A DNA stretch of 64,000 bases from Pseudomonas lurida (GTDB taxonomy: Bacteria > Pseudomonadota > Gammaproteobacteria > Pseudomonadales > Pseudomonadaceae). Below are positions 52,131 to 60,812 of the stretch, one piece after another. Numbering within the stretch: position 1 is the stretch's first letter; each line of letters begins with the position of its first letter. Position numbers and translations under genes: made by a program. The notes below the pieces were generated by a model. It was not told where the DNA came from, did no database searches, and worked only from the letters and a program-made list of their open reading frames with translations. The DNA lies in NCBI RefSeq assembly GCF_002563895.1, contig NZ_PDJB01000001.1:1781501-1845500 (forward strand), read 5' to 3'.

Positions 52131-53285
52131 TTATAGCGCTGGAGCCAGTTCCTCTTCTAGCTCCAGCGGCTGGCCTGGTATGTACTCTATGTAACTGCGT
52201 ATCAACCTGCACTCCCTTGGCTTAAATAGCTCATCAAAAATAGCATCCAGCAGCTCCAGAATCTCCTGAATCATTTTCTGGACGTCATAGTCTTTTGCCG
52301 TGAATCTGACGTAGACAGGCTTTCTTCTGCTCCCGTTAACTGCGATGAATTCATAGTAGTAGATTCTAGCTCTTTCTTGTTCCTCGCTATCTCGGCGAGC
52401 AATTTCAACCTGAAGTTGATGAACGGTTTCTGGGTCATAGTGAATTCCCTCTTGTGTGGTTAGTTTGTGCCACGTCAGTCTGGAGCGCTTTAGTTGTCTG
52501 CCGCTTATATGATTGCCGTCAAACTCAAACGAAATGCCCTTGGGCTCGCCTTTGCCGTTGAGCGTCAGGTTGATGTAGACCTTTTGCTTCCTGAGCAGCC
52601 GGGTGAACGTGAACATATCGCCATCGACGGCGTTGGTGGCTTCGATAGCGCCTGCGATCTTGGCGATCATTTTGTGCTTGAGCGGTAGGTCACCGTCCCG
52701 GATCGATGCTTGTAGCTCTGCGTGGGTAATGGAAACGCCCCAGGTGTCCTTCGGCTTCGGTGCTTTTGACAGGCTGAAGCGGGCTTCTATGGCCGACACT
52801 GAGTCCAGGCTGATGCTTCGCTCGTTGCTGTCTTTGACCATGGAGAACTCGTCATTGAGGCGAATCCTGTTGGCGACGATGTGGACGTGTTGGTGGTCTT
52901 TGTCCTGATGCATCACAGCGACGTATTGGTTGGTTTCGTCGAAGCCCAGGTCTGTCATGTATTTCTCGACAGCTGAGCGCCACTGAGGGGTTGTCAGGGA
53001 CTCGCCGGGGCGCAGGCTTATCATCGCGTGGAAGACCGGCTTGATGGGCTTGTCGGAGTCGATAGCGAAGCGCCTGAGCGTCTCGACTTGGTCGAACTCT
53101 CTAATCATCTCTGCGAGATCGTCTTCGTTACCCTGGAGAACACATGGCAGGGGATCGCGGCTCATTGTGTTGAAGCTGATGGTTCGGATGCCACTGATCT
53201 CGTGGTCGTGCTTCGTGCAGCCGAAAATGTACCTGATGCGGTTCTTGAAAGACCCTGCGGACTTGGGAAATATCTTGCCGATCAT
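52131..53285 (-). CDS. MOB-type relaxase / mobilization nuclease
   Basis: 384 residues. The relaxase domain (PF03432-like) is shown by KNRIRYIFGCTKHD at the N-terminus and the metal-binding HxHxxxN triad in QHVHIVANRIRLN. The Tyr in the first motif is a candidate nicking residue. The C-terminal part (RKQKVYINLTLNGKGEPKGI, then FTAKDYDVQKMIQEILELLD) matches relaxases of small mobilizable elements. It overlaps mobC by ATGA. It would nick oriT and pilot a strand through a conjugation apparatus supplied in trans; no such apparatus is in the window. Confidence 0.9.
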   Translation of the reverse strand: MIGKIFPKSAGSFKNRIRYIFGCTKHDHEISGIRTISFNTMSRDPLPCVLQGNEDDLAEMIREFDQVETLRRFAIDSDKPIKPVFHAMISLRPGESLTTPQWRSAVEKYMTDLGFDETNQYVAVMHQDKDHQHVHIVANRIRLNDEFSMVKDSNERSISLDSVSAIEARFSLSKAPKPKDTWGVSITHAELQASIRDGDLPLKHKMIAKIAGAIEATNAVDGDMFTFTRLLRKQKVYINLTLNGKGEPKGISFEFDGNHISGRQLKRSRLTWHKLTTQEGIHYDPETVHQLQVEIARRDSEEQERARIYYYEFIAVNGSRRKPVYVRFTAKDYDVQKMIQEILELLDAIFDELFKPRECRLIRSYIEYIPGQPLELEEELAPAL

Positions 53286-53575
53286 TTCACACCCCCAAGA
53301 TTCACTTGAGCGATGTACTTCACTTTCTCAAGCAGTTCGGAGCCTGGACGGTCGGCGTTGATCATTGATGCCAGATTCATGAGCTCACGGGCGATCTGAA
53401 CAACGTCCTGGCCGACTTTAGGCTTCACTTGTCCGTTAGCAACGAAATCGCGAATGAACGCTCCAGCGGACTTGTATCCTGCCTCAACGACTTTAGCATT
53501 CATGGCATCGAGCTCCGTTTTGTTTAGTCGCAGGGTGATGCGGGATTCTTTGTTTTGTCTCTCAATAGTTTTCAT
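53282..53575 (-). CDS. MobC-like relaxosome protein
   Basis: 97 residues with an N-terminal ribbon-helix-helix (RITLRLNKTELDAMNAKVVE) and the MobC-like VVQIARELMNLASMINAD. It binds near oriT and helps the relaxase melt and nick the strand. First gene of the mobC-relaxase operon. Confidence 0.88.
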   Translation of the reverse strand: MKTIERQNKESRITLRLNKTELDAMNAKVVEAGYKSAGAFIRDFVANGQVKPKVGQDVVQIARELMNLASMINADRPGSELLEKVKYIAQVNLGGVK

Positions 53576-53626
53576 CTTGGCTCACCTTTATCGTTTTTAT
53601 ATGAGCTTTGCTCTAACGCAACACCC

Positions 53627-53652
53627 GTAGGGATGTGAGTATCTAGCCCTAC
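53627..53652. other. Candidate oriT inverted repeat
   Basis: GTAGGG and CCCTAC separated by 14 bases, within 80 bases upstream of mobC on the expected side of the operon. Relaxase nick sites of this class lie next to such repeats. The nick base cannot be assigned. Confidence 0.45.
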
Positions 53653-53771
53653 TTGTCTGACATAGACACAACTGGCTAAAAAGAAGCTCTAGATCTATTG
53701 TGCAAAAGGAGTTTTAGGTGGGTCTAGTGGTTTTGCTAATTATTTTGATTTATTTGCTTGTATACCGAAAC

Positions 53772-53904
53772 TTTCGCAAGGTGTGAATGCGAAATCGTAG
53801 TATTGGAGTGCGAAATCACTCTGGTCGAGTGCGGTTTTACTTTAGGTAAGTCCGGAGCTCGCAAGGGATGAGTGCGAAATCGCAGTATGGTCTTGCGACT
53901 TCGC
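53772..53904. repeat. Iteron-like TGCGAAATCG repeats
   Basis: Five or six spaced copies of a short motif: TTTCGCAA (reverse, 53772), TGCGAAATCG (53788), GTGCGAAATC (53809), GTGCGGTTTT (53829), GTGCGAAATCGCAGTATGG (53872, holding the near-palindrome TGCGAAATCGCA) and TTGCGACTTCGC (53893). Two copies are extended by AGTATNGG. They fill the gap between mobC and the nuclease-like gene. They could be binding sites of an element-encoded protein or part of the transfer or replication origin. Confidence 0.6.
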
Positions 53905-53932
53905 TTTGACAGTAAGTAATATGGAAGGTATA

Positions 53933-55129
53933 TCAGTTGTAGAAGGTTATACTTGGGAATATACCAGTCTCTTTACCTTCTTCAACGATACTGTCAAATG
54001 GATCAAAGAACTTCTCTGGTGTACTGAGCTTTGCTGTCCATGTCACAAGCTCTGGATATCCCATTACGTAACATGAAGAATTCATTTCTTTACCCAGCCC
54101 AAGAACTCGTTCCGAGTAGCTCTCCCATTCATTGATGAAAGTTTCCTGGACAACTATAAGGTTTCGGATCACTTTGTCGTGCGTTTCAATCTCAAAGATA
54201 TCTTCGCCAAAGTGAAACTGCAGGTTCTCACCACGTCTGAGGTACTTAATCGCTCCTCTCGTTTGATCAATAGCTTTATCAAGAGCCTTTGAAACTGTCG
54301 AGATCTTTCTTTTTAGAGTTCGATCTAAGGACTTCTCCGTGTTTGGGCTGTCCTTGGCCTGAATCAGCAGCAGATATTCATCGGAGGCAACTAAAACGTC
54401 GACGAACTCTTCATTGTTATCTGTGCGAAGTGGGTTCAGGAATATTGAGTCTTCATGAAATACTTTCTGAAGTAGCTTAACAATATCCATCTCTTGAAAG
54501 CTACCTGGCTCTAGCCTCTCAAGGGTCGAGTGGCTCACAGGTGGGCCTTTTTGAAACAGATTGTTCATGGGTACTGCGTCTAGAATGAATAAATCCTCGA
54601 TCATTAGTGGTTCAAGGAAGTTAACCTTGATCGAGTTCTTATCATCCTGAAGCGATCTGCGCATGAACCAGTGATTAGTTAAGTCACGAATTTCATAAGC
54701 AGCCTCAAGGCTTGATGGGGCAAGCTTGTATTGGCTTTTGTCGAACTCTGCGAATTTTGTGTTCTGCGACCTGTAGCCAAGAAGTTCGCGATTGTTGTCG
54801 TCAAAGAAATGAATGTCGAAGCTTTCCGATGAAAGCAGGTCAAATATGGAGTGTCCCATTTCATCGTCTAGCAGGGGAGTAACAACCATCAGTGGGTTGA
54901 GCTCATCATCTTCATATGTAGTGACCAGACCGTGGTAAGTCTCTCCGTTCATCCGACATGGGGCTAGATAGAACCCGATGCGCTGCTTGGCTTTTGCGGC
55001 TAGTACGGCCTCCTTGGGCACTTTAATTATGAGGAGGAGCGTACCTTCCTTGTCGTTTGCAATCGTACTTATCCCGTGATGTAGGTCTCTCACGTGCTGC
55101 ATCAGATGTGGATAGCGGATGGTCAGCAT
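53933..55129 (-). CDS. Hypothetical protein with PD-(D/E)xK-like nuclease core
   Basis: 398 residues, no close family recognised. Residues about 230-290 look like a PD-(D/E)xK core: VFHEDSIFLN (Glu), NNEEFVDVLVAS (Asp) and LLLIQAKDSPN (Gln-x-Lys), then the basic helix LDRTLKRKISTVSKALDKAI. The N-terminal half is beta-rich. AT-rich compared with the neighbours. It is cargo of the mobilizable segment and a plausible stand-alone defence nuclease. The 461 bases from 55130 to 55590 show no gene. Confidence 0.6.
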   Translation of the reverse strand: MLTIRYPHLMQHVRDLHHGISTIANDKEGTLLLIIKVPKEAVLAAKAKQRIGFYLAPCRMNGETYHGLVTTYEDDELNPLMVVTPLLDDEMGHSIFDLLSSESFDIHFFDDNNRELLGYRSQNTKFAEFDKSQYKLAPSSLEAAYEIRDLTNHWFMRRSLQDDKNSIKVNFLEPLMIEDLFILDAVPMNNLFQKGPPVSHSTLERLEPGSFQEMDIVKLLQKVFHEDSIFLNPLRTDNNEEFVDVLVASDEYLLLIQAKDSPNTEKSLDRTLKRKISTVSKALDKAIDQTRGAIKYLRRGENLQFHFGEDIFEIETHDKVIRNLIVVQETFINEWESYSERVLGLGKEMNSSCYVMGYPELVTWTAKLSTPEKFFDPFDSIVEEGKETGIFPSITFYN

Positions 55130-55656
55130 TGTGTCTCCATGAGGCTGGCATAGATCAATGTGCCACTACTCATAGCATGAAAGTGGCAGCTATTCACTGT
55201 GCAGGAGAGGGGAAAAGTAGGTAGTGCCAGTCGGTAGTGCTATGGCTGGAGGCACTGGCGCTCAGCGTGGAGTCCAATCGGTCTGTCCAATGTTTTCGCT
55301 GTCAGGGTAGGAGGGCGGTATCGATGTCTGCACACAGAATGTACACGATCACAGCAAACCCCAATGAATTAAGGATTTGGTGATCCAATCCATCATCGGG
55401 GCGACGGAGAAGCGGCGGGAGAGTGACTTCGGTGAGGCGCTGATCAGGGGCATTGGACAATCTGAGTGGGTAGGGCGGAATGCGTGAGTTTATCAGGAAT
55501 GGGCGTGCAGGTTTTGTGCTCAGGCTGAGAGGGTTCTTCTGTCCATAATGCGACTGCGGCCTTGGCGTTCGACGTTGACGAACCTGGCGAGTGAAGGGGG
55601 AAGCGTGCGTGCTGTTTTCAGCAAAAAATTACCGTGAAAAAAGGCAGGCACGGTGC

Positions 55657-55679
55657 AATAATGGCTTAGGGCCATTATT
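55657..55679 (+). terminator. Perfect hairpin upstream of a small ORF
   Basis: AATAATGGC-TTAGG-GCCATTATT: a perfect 9-bp stem and 5-base loop, followed by TTTAC. It may terminate transcription from the left or act as a leader hairpin for the 30-residue frame at 55702. Confidence 0.55.
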
Positions 55680-55701
55680 TTACTTTATAAAAGTATCCTT
55701 G

Positions 55702-55794
55702 ATGAAAACAACATTTTCCGCGAAATTGTTTATTGTTTTTATTGCTTCCCTGCTGGTCTGCGTTGTTTATTTCCTGGTTGAAGAATTCCTGTAG
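55702..55794 (+). CDS. Possible 30-residue membrane peptide
   Basis: MKTTFSAKLFIVFIASLLVC and a short end LVEEFL: one hydrophobic helix with a charged N-terminus, the shape of small single-pass peptides. The Shine-Dalgarno is weak. Real coding status is uncertain, and the upstream in-frame extension from 55591 is less convincing. Confidence 0.35.
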   Translation: MKTTFSAKLFIVFIASLLVCVVYFLVEEFL

Positions 55795-55805
55795 CGTTAC
55801 GACGC

Positions 55806-56462
55806 TCAGTTCGACTGTTTGTATTGTCGAATGAAGAACCTGCCGAGCACAAAGACACTCCCTAGCACCAGTCCTAAAAAGGCGCCGAGAAAGGCAAACT
55901 TTTTAGTGCTCTTGGTGGAGGACGTTTTTATTTCATCAAGGGCGTTAAAGGCTTTTAGCGTATTGCCTGCGGCCAGGGCCGGCAGGTTAAGTGCTATCGA
56001 CTCGGCGTTGGCCGTTTCCATCGCGGACTTCAACTGGGCAGACGCCAGTGCTGCTGTCGTAGCGGTGGTTGAGGCGACATAGAGTACAGGCTCATTACCT
56101 CCCGACTTAGGTGGGGTGTCTTTCAAGGCAATGGAGTTGGCGGCCATCACGCCCATCGCAGAATAGAAAATATCATTCTGTATCGTGCTGTACAGCTTGG
56201 TTTCCAATGACAGCGGGCTGGCCTTCGCGGGCGCGTCCTTTTCATTGATTTCTTTATATAAGCTGTAGAGGGAAGGTTTAGTGATGTAAGTGCTGGCAGT
56301 CCATTGTTCAGGCGACGTGACAGAGAGAGCCAAAGAAGCAACTGTACCCAACACCGTGGTTGCAATAATCGTGGTCTTGCTAGTCCACAGTGCCTGAATA
56401 AGCGGTATCAGATCTATCTCATCATGGTTGGAACGGTCGTTTGAATTCGTAGGGCTGCTCAC
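55806..56462 (-). CDS. Short Wzz-like (chain-length-determinant family) protein
   Basis: 218 residues from GTG at 56462 (AAGGAA 6 bases before). It begins with a cytoplasmic head and IDLIPLIQALWTSKTTIIAT (first membrane segment), then a periplasmic stretch with SPEQWTASTYITKPSLYSLY, and ends with a second membrane segment (FAFLGAFLGLVLGSVFVLGR). This is the Wzz/PCP topology, but full Wzz proteins are usually well over 300 residues, so the periplasmic domain is reduced. It may modulate O-antigen length or be a degenerate relative. Confidence 0.8.
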   Translation of the reverse strand: MSSPTNSNDRSNHDEIDLIPLIQALWTSKTTIIATTVLGTVASLALSVTSPEQWTASTYITKPSLYSLYKEINEKDAPAKASPLSLETKLYSTIQNDIFYSAMGVMAANSIALKDTPPKSGGNEPVLYVASTTATTAALASAQLKSAMETANAESIALNLPALAAGNTLKAFNALDEIKTSSTKSTKKFAFLGAFLGLVLGSVFVLGRFFIRQYKQSN

Positions 56463-56652
56463 GAAAAATTCCTTTATTTGCGTTTGCAAATTGTAGAGAA
56501 AAAAACACAATGCGCCCACGTAAAAGTACGCGTCGTATTAGATGCGAATAGTTCTTGTCTGTTAAGCTCGGCGGACTCTAATAGCGTCGCGCCGACTCAG
56601 TACACTTGCCGTAGGATCATTTCTACGACGCATTCGTTCATCTACCAACGGC

Positions 56653-57840
56653 TCAATGTCCGCCACGCATCCTTCGTGCGATGAGATAAACACCGAGACC
56701 CACCAAAGCCGTTACCGCACCGATATAACCGGTACTCGTCCAGCCATAACCTGCGGTAATCGCCATCCCACCAAACCACGGCCCCAACGCGTTCGCCAGG
56801 TTGAACGCCGCGTGGTTCGACGCTGCCGCCAGGCTTGGCGCTTCATGGGCGATGTCCATCAGGCGGATTTGCAGCGGTGCGGCCAGGGCCACCATGGTGC
56901 CGACCAGGCCCATGCTCAGCAGCACGCCCCACAGCGACGATGCCGCGAAGGGGAAGAACAGCAGCACGGCCATCGACCACACCAGGATCAAGCCCACTGC
57001 ACGGAACTGCATGCGGTCAAACAGCTTGCCGCCGGCAATGTTGCCGATGATCCCGCCCACGCCAAACGCCGCCAGGCCGAAGGGAATCCACTGGGGTGAC
57101 ACTTTGGTCACCTCGAGCATGGTCGGGGCCAGGTAGCTGAACACGCAGAACATCCCGGCAAACCCGATCGCGCCAATCGACAGCGCCATCCACACCTGCG
57201 GTTTGGTGAATGCGCGCAGTTCCTTGCGCGGGTCGCTGCGTTGTTCGTCGTGGCGATGGGGCACGAATTGCCAGACCAGCGCGATGGTGCACAGGGCGAT
57301 GACGCTGACCAGTGCAAAGGCCGAGCGCCAGCCCAGGTGCTGGCCGAGGAAGGTGGCGATGGGGTTGCCGAGCAGCATGGCCAGGGTCAAACCCATCATT
57401 ACGCGGGCCACGGCGCCAGCGCGTTTGTCGTTGGGCACCATGCTCGAGGCGACCACGGCGGCAATCCCGAAGTAGGCGCCATGGGGCAGGCCGCTGATGA
57501 AGCGGAAGGCCACCAGCGAGCCAAAGGTCGGGGTGAAGGCCGTGGCGAGGTTGCCCAGGGCGTACAGGCCCATCAACAGCAACAACATGTGTTTGCGCAG
57601 CAGCTTGGCGCCGAGGATGGCCAGCAGCGGGGCGCCGACCATCACGCCGAGGGCGTAGGCGCTGATGGCGTGGCCGACCTGCGGTTCGCTTAACCCCAGG
57701 TTCTGGGCGATGTCGGGCATCAGGCCCATGATGGCAAATTCGCCGGTGCCGATCGCGAAGGCGCCCACGGCCATGGCAGCTTCCATTTTGGCGGCGCTGC
57801 GCGCGGGCAGCACGTGCCCGGGTGTTTGCTGGATAGTCAT
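56653..57840 (-). CDS. MFS transporter, arabinose-efflux (AraJ-like) family
   Basis: 395 residues from ATG at 57840. Twelve membrane segments with the AraJ/YdhP-type signature GTGEFAIMGLMPDIAQNLGL, VMVGAPLLAILGAKLLRKH and FISGLPHGAYFGIAAVVASS. A proton-driven exporter of sugars, drugs or small metabolites. High-GC core-like codon use, unlike the island to its left. No regulator adjoins it. Confidence 0.92.
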   Translation of the reverse strand: MTIQQTPGHVLPARSAAKMEAAMAVGAFAIGTGEFAIMGLMPDIAQNLGLSEPQVGHAISAYALGVMVGAPLLAILGAKLLRKHMLLLLMGLYALGNLATAFTPTFGSLVAFRFISGLPHGAYFGIAAVVASSMVPNDKRAGAVARVMMGLTLAMLLGNPIATFLGQHLGWRSAFALVSVIALCTIALVWQFVPHRHDEQRSDPRKELRAFTKPQVWMALSIGAIGFAGMFCVFSYLAPTMLEVTKVSPQWIPFGLAAFGVGGIIGNIAGGKLFDRMQFRAVGLILVWSMAVLLFFPFAASSLWGVLLSMGLVGTMVALAAPLQIRLMDIAHEAPSLAAASNHAAFNLANALGPWFGGMAITAGYGWTSTGYIGAVTALVGLGVYLIARRMRGGH

Positions 57841-58015
57841 GGGTAACTCTATTTGGAAGGATTGCACGAAGGACAGTCGCCGATGCTACGCAAGCAACGG
57901 CGAAGGTGTCTAGAACAGCCATTTGCACGAGAGTTCCAGGCCTGTGACCTCAGGTCGCGCCTGCCACCCTTGACATCGACACGGCAAAACATGCGATTTG
58001 GAGCTGTCAATTGGC

Positions 58016-58039
58016 CAAACAGCGCATATCGGCTGTTTG
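58016..58039. promoter_or_regulatory. Inverted repeat CAAACAGC-N8-GCTGTTTG
   Basis: A perfect 8-bp dyad in the 482-base divergent gap between the MFS gene and mqo, 176 bases before the MFS start. It may be an operator. I see no gene in the gap. Confidence 0.4.
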
Positions 58040-58322
58040 CCGTGATATTCTGCGCGCCGTCTTGGTCTAGTCTTTCTCTGGTACGTACACCCGTATACGT
58101 CCCAGCGATTGGCTGTCGCCCAGGTAGCTGAAGCCAATAATGATAAGAAGTCAGCGCAGAAGGGACATAAAAGTGAGGTCGATACGTCGGCCTTGTGTGC
58201 CCACCCTGCGGCCCTCTAGTGAATGTGTGAACCCCGCGGTGCGTTGCCTGGCGCAGCGTGATCGAGGGTTGCCCATGATCAGGGGCGGTAGGGCGGATGG
58301 CGTTTTATCATAGGTGCTACTG

Positions 58323-59969
58323 ATGTTTAAAAAAGTAAACACTGCCCTGCTGGGGCTGGCTTTGTCGATGGGGATCACGTCCGTTCAGGCGGAAGAGGCA
58401 AAGAAAGTCGATGTGCTGCTGATCGGCGGCGGCATCATGAGTGCGACCCTGGGTGTATGGCTCAATGAGCTGGAGCCGGGTTGGTCGATGGAGATGGTCG
58501 AGCGCCTCGATGGCGTGGCCGAAGAAAGCTCCAACGGCTGGAACAACGCCGGTACCGGTCACTCGGCCCTGGCTGAGCTGAACTACACCCCGGAAGACAA
58601 GAACGGCAACGTTGAGATCCCGAAAGCGGTCGAGATCAACGAAGCGTTCCAGATCTCCCGTCAGTTCTGGTCCTGGCAGGTCCAGCAGGGCGTGCTGAAG
58701 AACCCGCGTTCGTTCATCAACTCCACACCGCACATGAGCTTTGTGTGGGGCGATGACAACATCAAGTTCCTGAAAAAGCGCTACGAAGCCCTGCAAGCGA
58801 GCCCGCTGTTCGCCGGCATGCAGTATTCCGAAGACCCGGCGCAGATCGCCAAGTGGGTTCCGCTGATGATGGAAGGGCGTGACCCGAACCAGAAAATCGC
58901 GGCCACCTGGACCCCGATCGGCACCGACGTTAACTTCGGCGAGATCACCCGCCAGTTCGTCGCTCACCTGCAAACCACTCCTAAGTTCGACCTGAAACTG
59001 TCGAGCGAAGTGCAGGACATCACCAAGAACGCCGACGGTTCGTGGCGTGTGAGCTACAAAAACCTGAAAGACGGCACCAAGACTGAAACCGACGCCAAGT
59101 TCGTGTTCATCGGCGCCGGCGGCGGTGCACTGCACCTGCTGCAGAAGTCGGGCATTCCTGAAGCCAAGGAATACGCTGGCTTCCCAGTGGGCGGTTCGTT
59201 CCTGGTGACCGATAACCCAACCATCGCCGAGCAACACCTGGCCAAGGCCTACGGTAAAGCTTCGGTTGGCGCGCCACCGATGTCGGTTCCGCACCTGGAC
59301 ACCCGTGTGCTGGATGGCAAGCGCGTGATTCTGTTTGGCCCATTCGCAACCTTCTCGACCAAGTTCCTGAAAGAAGGCTCGTACCTGGACCTGCTGACCA
59401 GCACCACCACCCACAACATCTGGCCAATGACCAAAGTGGGTATTCGTGAATACCCACTGGTCGAGTACCTCGCCGGCCAACTGATGCTGTCGGATGACGA
59501 CCGCTTCAAGGCGCTGCAAGAGTACTTCCCGAACGCCAAGCAATCCGACTGGCGCCTGTGGCAAGCCGGTCAGCGCGTGCAGATCATCAAGCGTGACGAA
59601 GAGCAGGGCGGCGTCCTGAAACTCGGTACCGAAGTGGTCAGCTCCGCCGACAACACCATTGCTGGCCTGTTGGGTGCATCGCCAGGCGCGTCCACCGCGG
59701 CTCCGATCATGCTGACCGTGCTGCAGAAAGTGTTCAAGGACAAGGTCGCGACCCCTGAGTGGCAGACCAAGTTGCACCAGATCGTACCGAGCTACGGCAC
59801 CAAGCTGAACGACAATCCTGAGGCTGTTGCCAAGGAATGGGCCTACACCGCCGGTATCCTGCAACTGACGCCGCCACCTGCTATCCCGCAAGTGACCGCG
59901 CCAAAGGCCACCGAGGCTGCCAAGCCTGCGGCTGCGCCGAGCAAGCCGGCCTCTGACCTGGCGCTGTAA
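58323..59969 (+). CDS. mqo: Malate:quinone oxidoreductase
   Basis: 548 residues. FAD-dependent membrane-associated enzyme oxidising L-malate to oxaloacetate with quinone reduction, bypassing NAD-malate dehydrogenase. The N-terminus [20 protein letters not shown] resembles a signal or anchor segment, a trait of one Pseudomonas mqo. FAD-binding [14 protein letters not shown], then [20 protein letters not shown] and ELNYTPE are the Mqo signatures. The C-terminus is an Ala/Pro/Lys-rich tail ([20 protein letters not shown]). ATG at 58323 is preferred over GTG at 58314. Very strong codon bias suggests high expression. Confidence 0.97.
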   Translation: MFKKVNTALLGLALSMGITSVQAEEAKKVDVLLIGGGIMSATLGVWLNELEPGWSMEMVERLDGVAEESSNGWNNAGTGHSALAELNYTPEDKNGNVEIPKAVEINEAFQISRQFWSWQVQQGVLKNPRSFINSTPHMSFVWGDDNIKFLKKRYEALQASPLFAGMQYSEDPAQIAKWVPLMMEGRDPNQKIAATWTPIGTDVNFGEITRQFVAHLQTTPKFDLKLSSEVQDITKNADGSWRVSYKNLKDGTKTETDAKFVFIGAGGGALHLLQKSGIPEAKEYAGFPVGGSFLVTDNPTIAEQHLAKAYGKASVGAPPMSVPHLDTRVLDGKRVILFGPFATFSTKFLKEGSYLDLLTSTTTHNIWPMTKVGIREYPLVEYLAGQLMLSDDDRFKALQEYFPNAKQSDWRLWQAGQRVQIIKRDEEQGGVLKLGTEVVSSADNTIAGLLGASPGASTAAPIMLTVLQKVFKDKVATPEWQTKLHQIVPSYGTKLNDNPEAVAKEWAYTAGILQLTPPPAIPQVTAPKATEAAKPAAAPSKPASDLAL

Positions 59970-59993
59970 GCCCAGTAACGAGCCGATGTCACA

Positions 59994-60030
59994 AGCCCGC
60001 TGAACCGGTCACGGTCAGCGGGCTTTTTTG
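59994..60030. terminator. Strong terminator between mqo and a convergent gene
   Basis: An 11-bp stem (AAGCCCGCTGA with TCAGCGGGCTT) with an 11-base loop, followed by TTTT, 25 bases after the mqo stop and 12 bases from the stop of the opposite gene. Works best in the + direction. Confidence 0.93.
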
Positions 60031-60041
60031 TGGGCGGGTGT

Positions 60042-60713
60042 TTAAGCGTGGGTGTGCTCGCGGTTGACGGGCGGCAGCTCGACCGTGCGCTCGGCCGCTT
60101 GCAGGGCAGCCTTCAGCCTCGGCTGGTCCAGCGCCACGCAATACGCGGGCTTGGCGCGCTCGAACCGCCAGCTTTCATCCAGGCTGCCGGCATCGACGGC
60201 GTCAAAGCCCAGTTCGTCGAGCAGGGTAATCACCAGCGCTTTAGCGACAGCTTCGTCGCCCGCCACCGGCAATGCGCGGCGGTCAGGTGCGCCGTGGGGG
60301 CGGGCATCATCGATAAGGTCTGCGGCGAAGATCGCGTTGAACACCTTGACCACCGTTGACTGGGAAAAATGCTCGGCGAGCAGCCGGCTGGTGGTGGCTT
60401 CAAAGCGATCCAGCACGGGGAAGTGCCCGTCACGCTCCGGGTAGTAATTGTTCGCGTCCAGTACGGTCTTGCCTGCCAACCACTGCGCAGGGACGCTGCG
60501 GTAGTGTTCAAACGGAATCGCCACCAGCACCACGTCACCAAACTGTGCAGCATCTTCTGCACTGCCCACTTTGACGCCGCGTATGCCGCTGAGCACGCTG
60601 CTCATGGTCTGCGGGCCGCGCGAGTTGCTCAGCATCACTTCATGCCCTGCGGCCAGCGCCAGTTGTGCCACGGCACGTCCGATAAAACCGGCTCCAATCA
60701 CGCCAATTTTCAT
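60042..60713 (-). CDS. NADPH-dependent F420-reductase-like oxidoreductase
   Basis: 223 residues from ATG at 60713 (CAGGAG 8 bases before). Rossmann MKIGVIGAGFIGRAVAQLAL, LSNSRGPQ, VLVAIPFEHYRSVPA, LDANNYYPERDG and KVFNAIFAADL are signatures of the FNO-like NAD(P)-binding family. Divergent from a LysR gene about 100 bases away, which probably regulates it. The substrate is unknown. Confidence 0.88.
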   Translation of the reverse strand: MKIGVIGAGFIGRAVAQLALAAGHEVMLSNSRGPQTMSSVLSGIRGVKVGSAEDAAQFGDVVLVAIPFEHYRSVPAQWLAGKTVLDANNYYPERDGHFPVLDRFEATTSRLLAEHFSQSTVVKVFNAIFAADLIDDARPHGAPDRRALPVAGDEAVAKALVITLLDELGFDAVDAGSLDESWRFERAKPAYCVALDQPRLKAALQAAERTVELPPVNREHTHA

Positions 60714-60812
60714 GGTCTTGCTCCTGTCGAAAGGGGGAGCGGCTATGATGATTGGCAACCAGCGGGTGATAAATAAGCGTTCCAGCGGGGGTGTTGTTAC
60801 TGGGAGTGGGGA

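Noticed and set aside
57017-57928. Long frames overlapping the MFS gene
   Set aside because: Arg/Pro/Ala-rich alternative frames typical of high-GC DNA; the MFS frame shows the membrane pattern and family signatures.
58317-59891. Long antisense frame opposite mqo (524 codons)
   Set aside because: A shadow of the strongly biased GC-rich codon use of mqo on the other strand; its translation matches no family and mqo is unambiguous.
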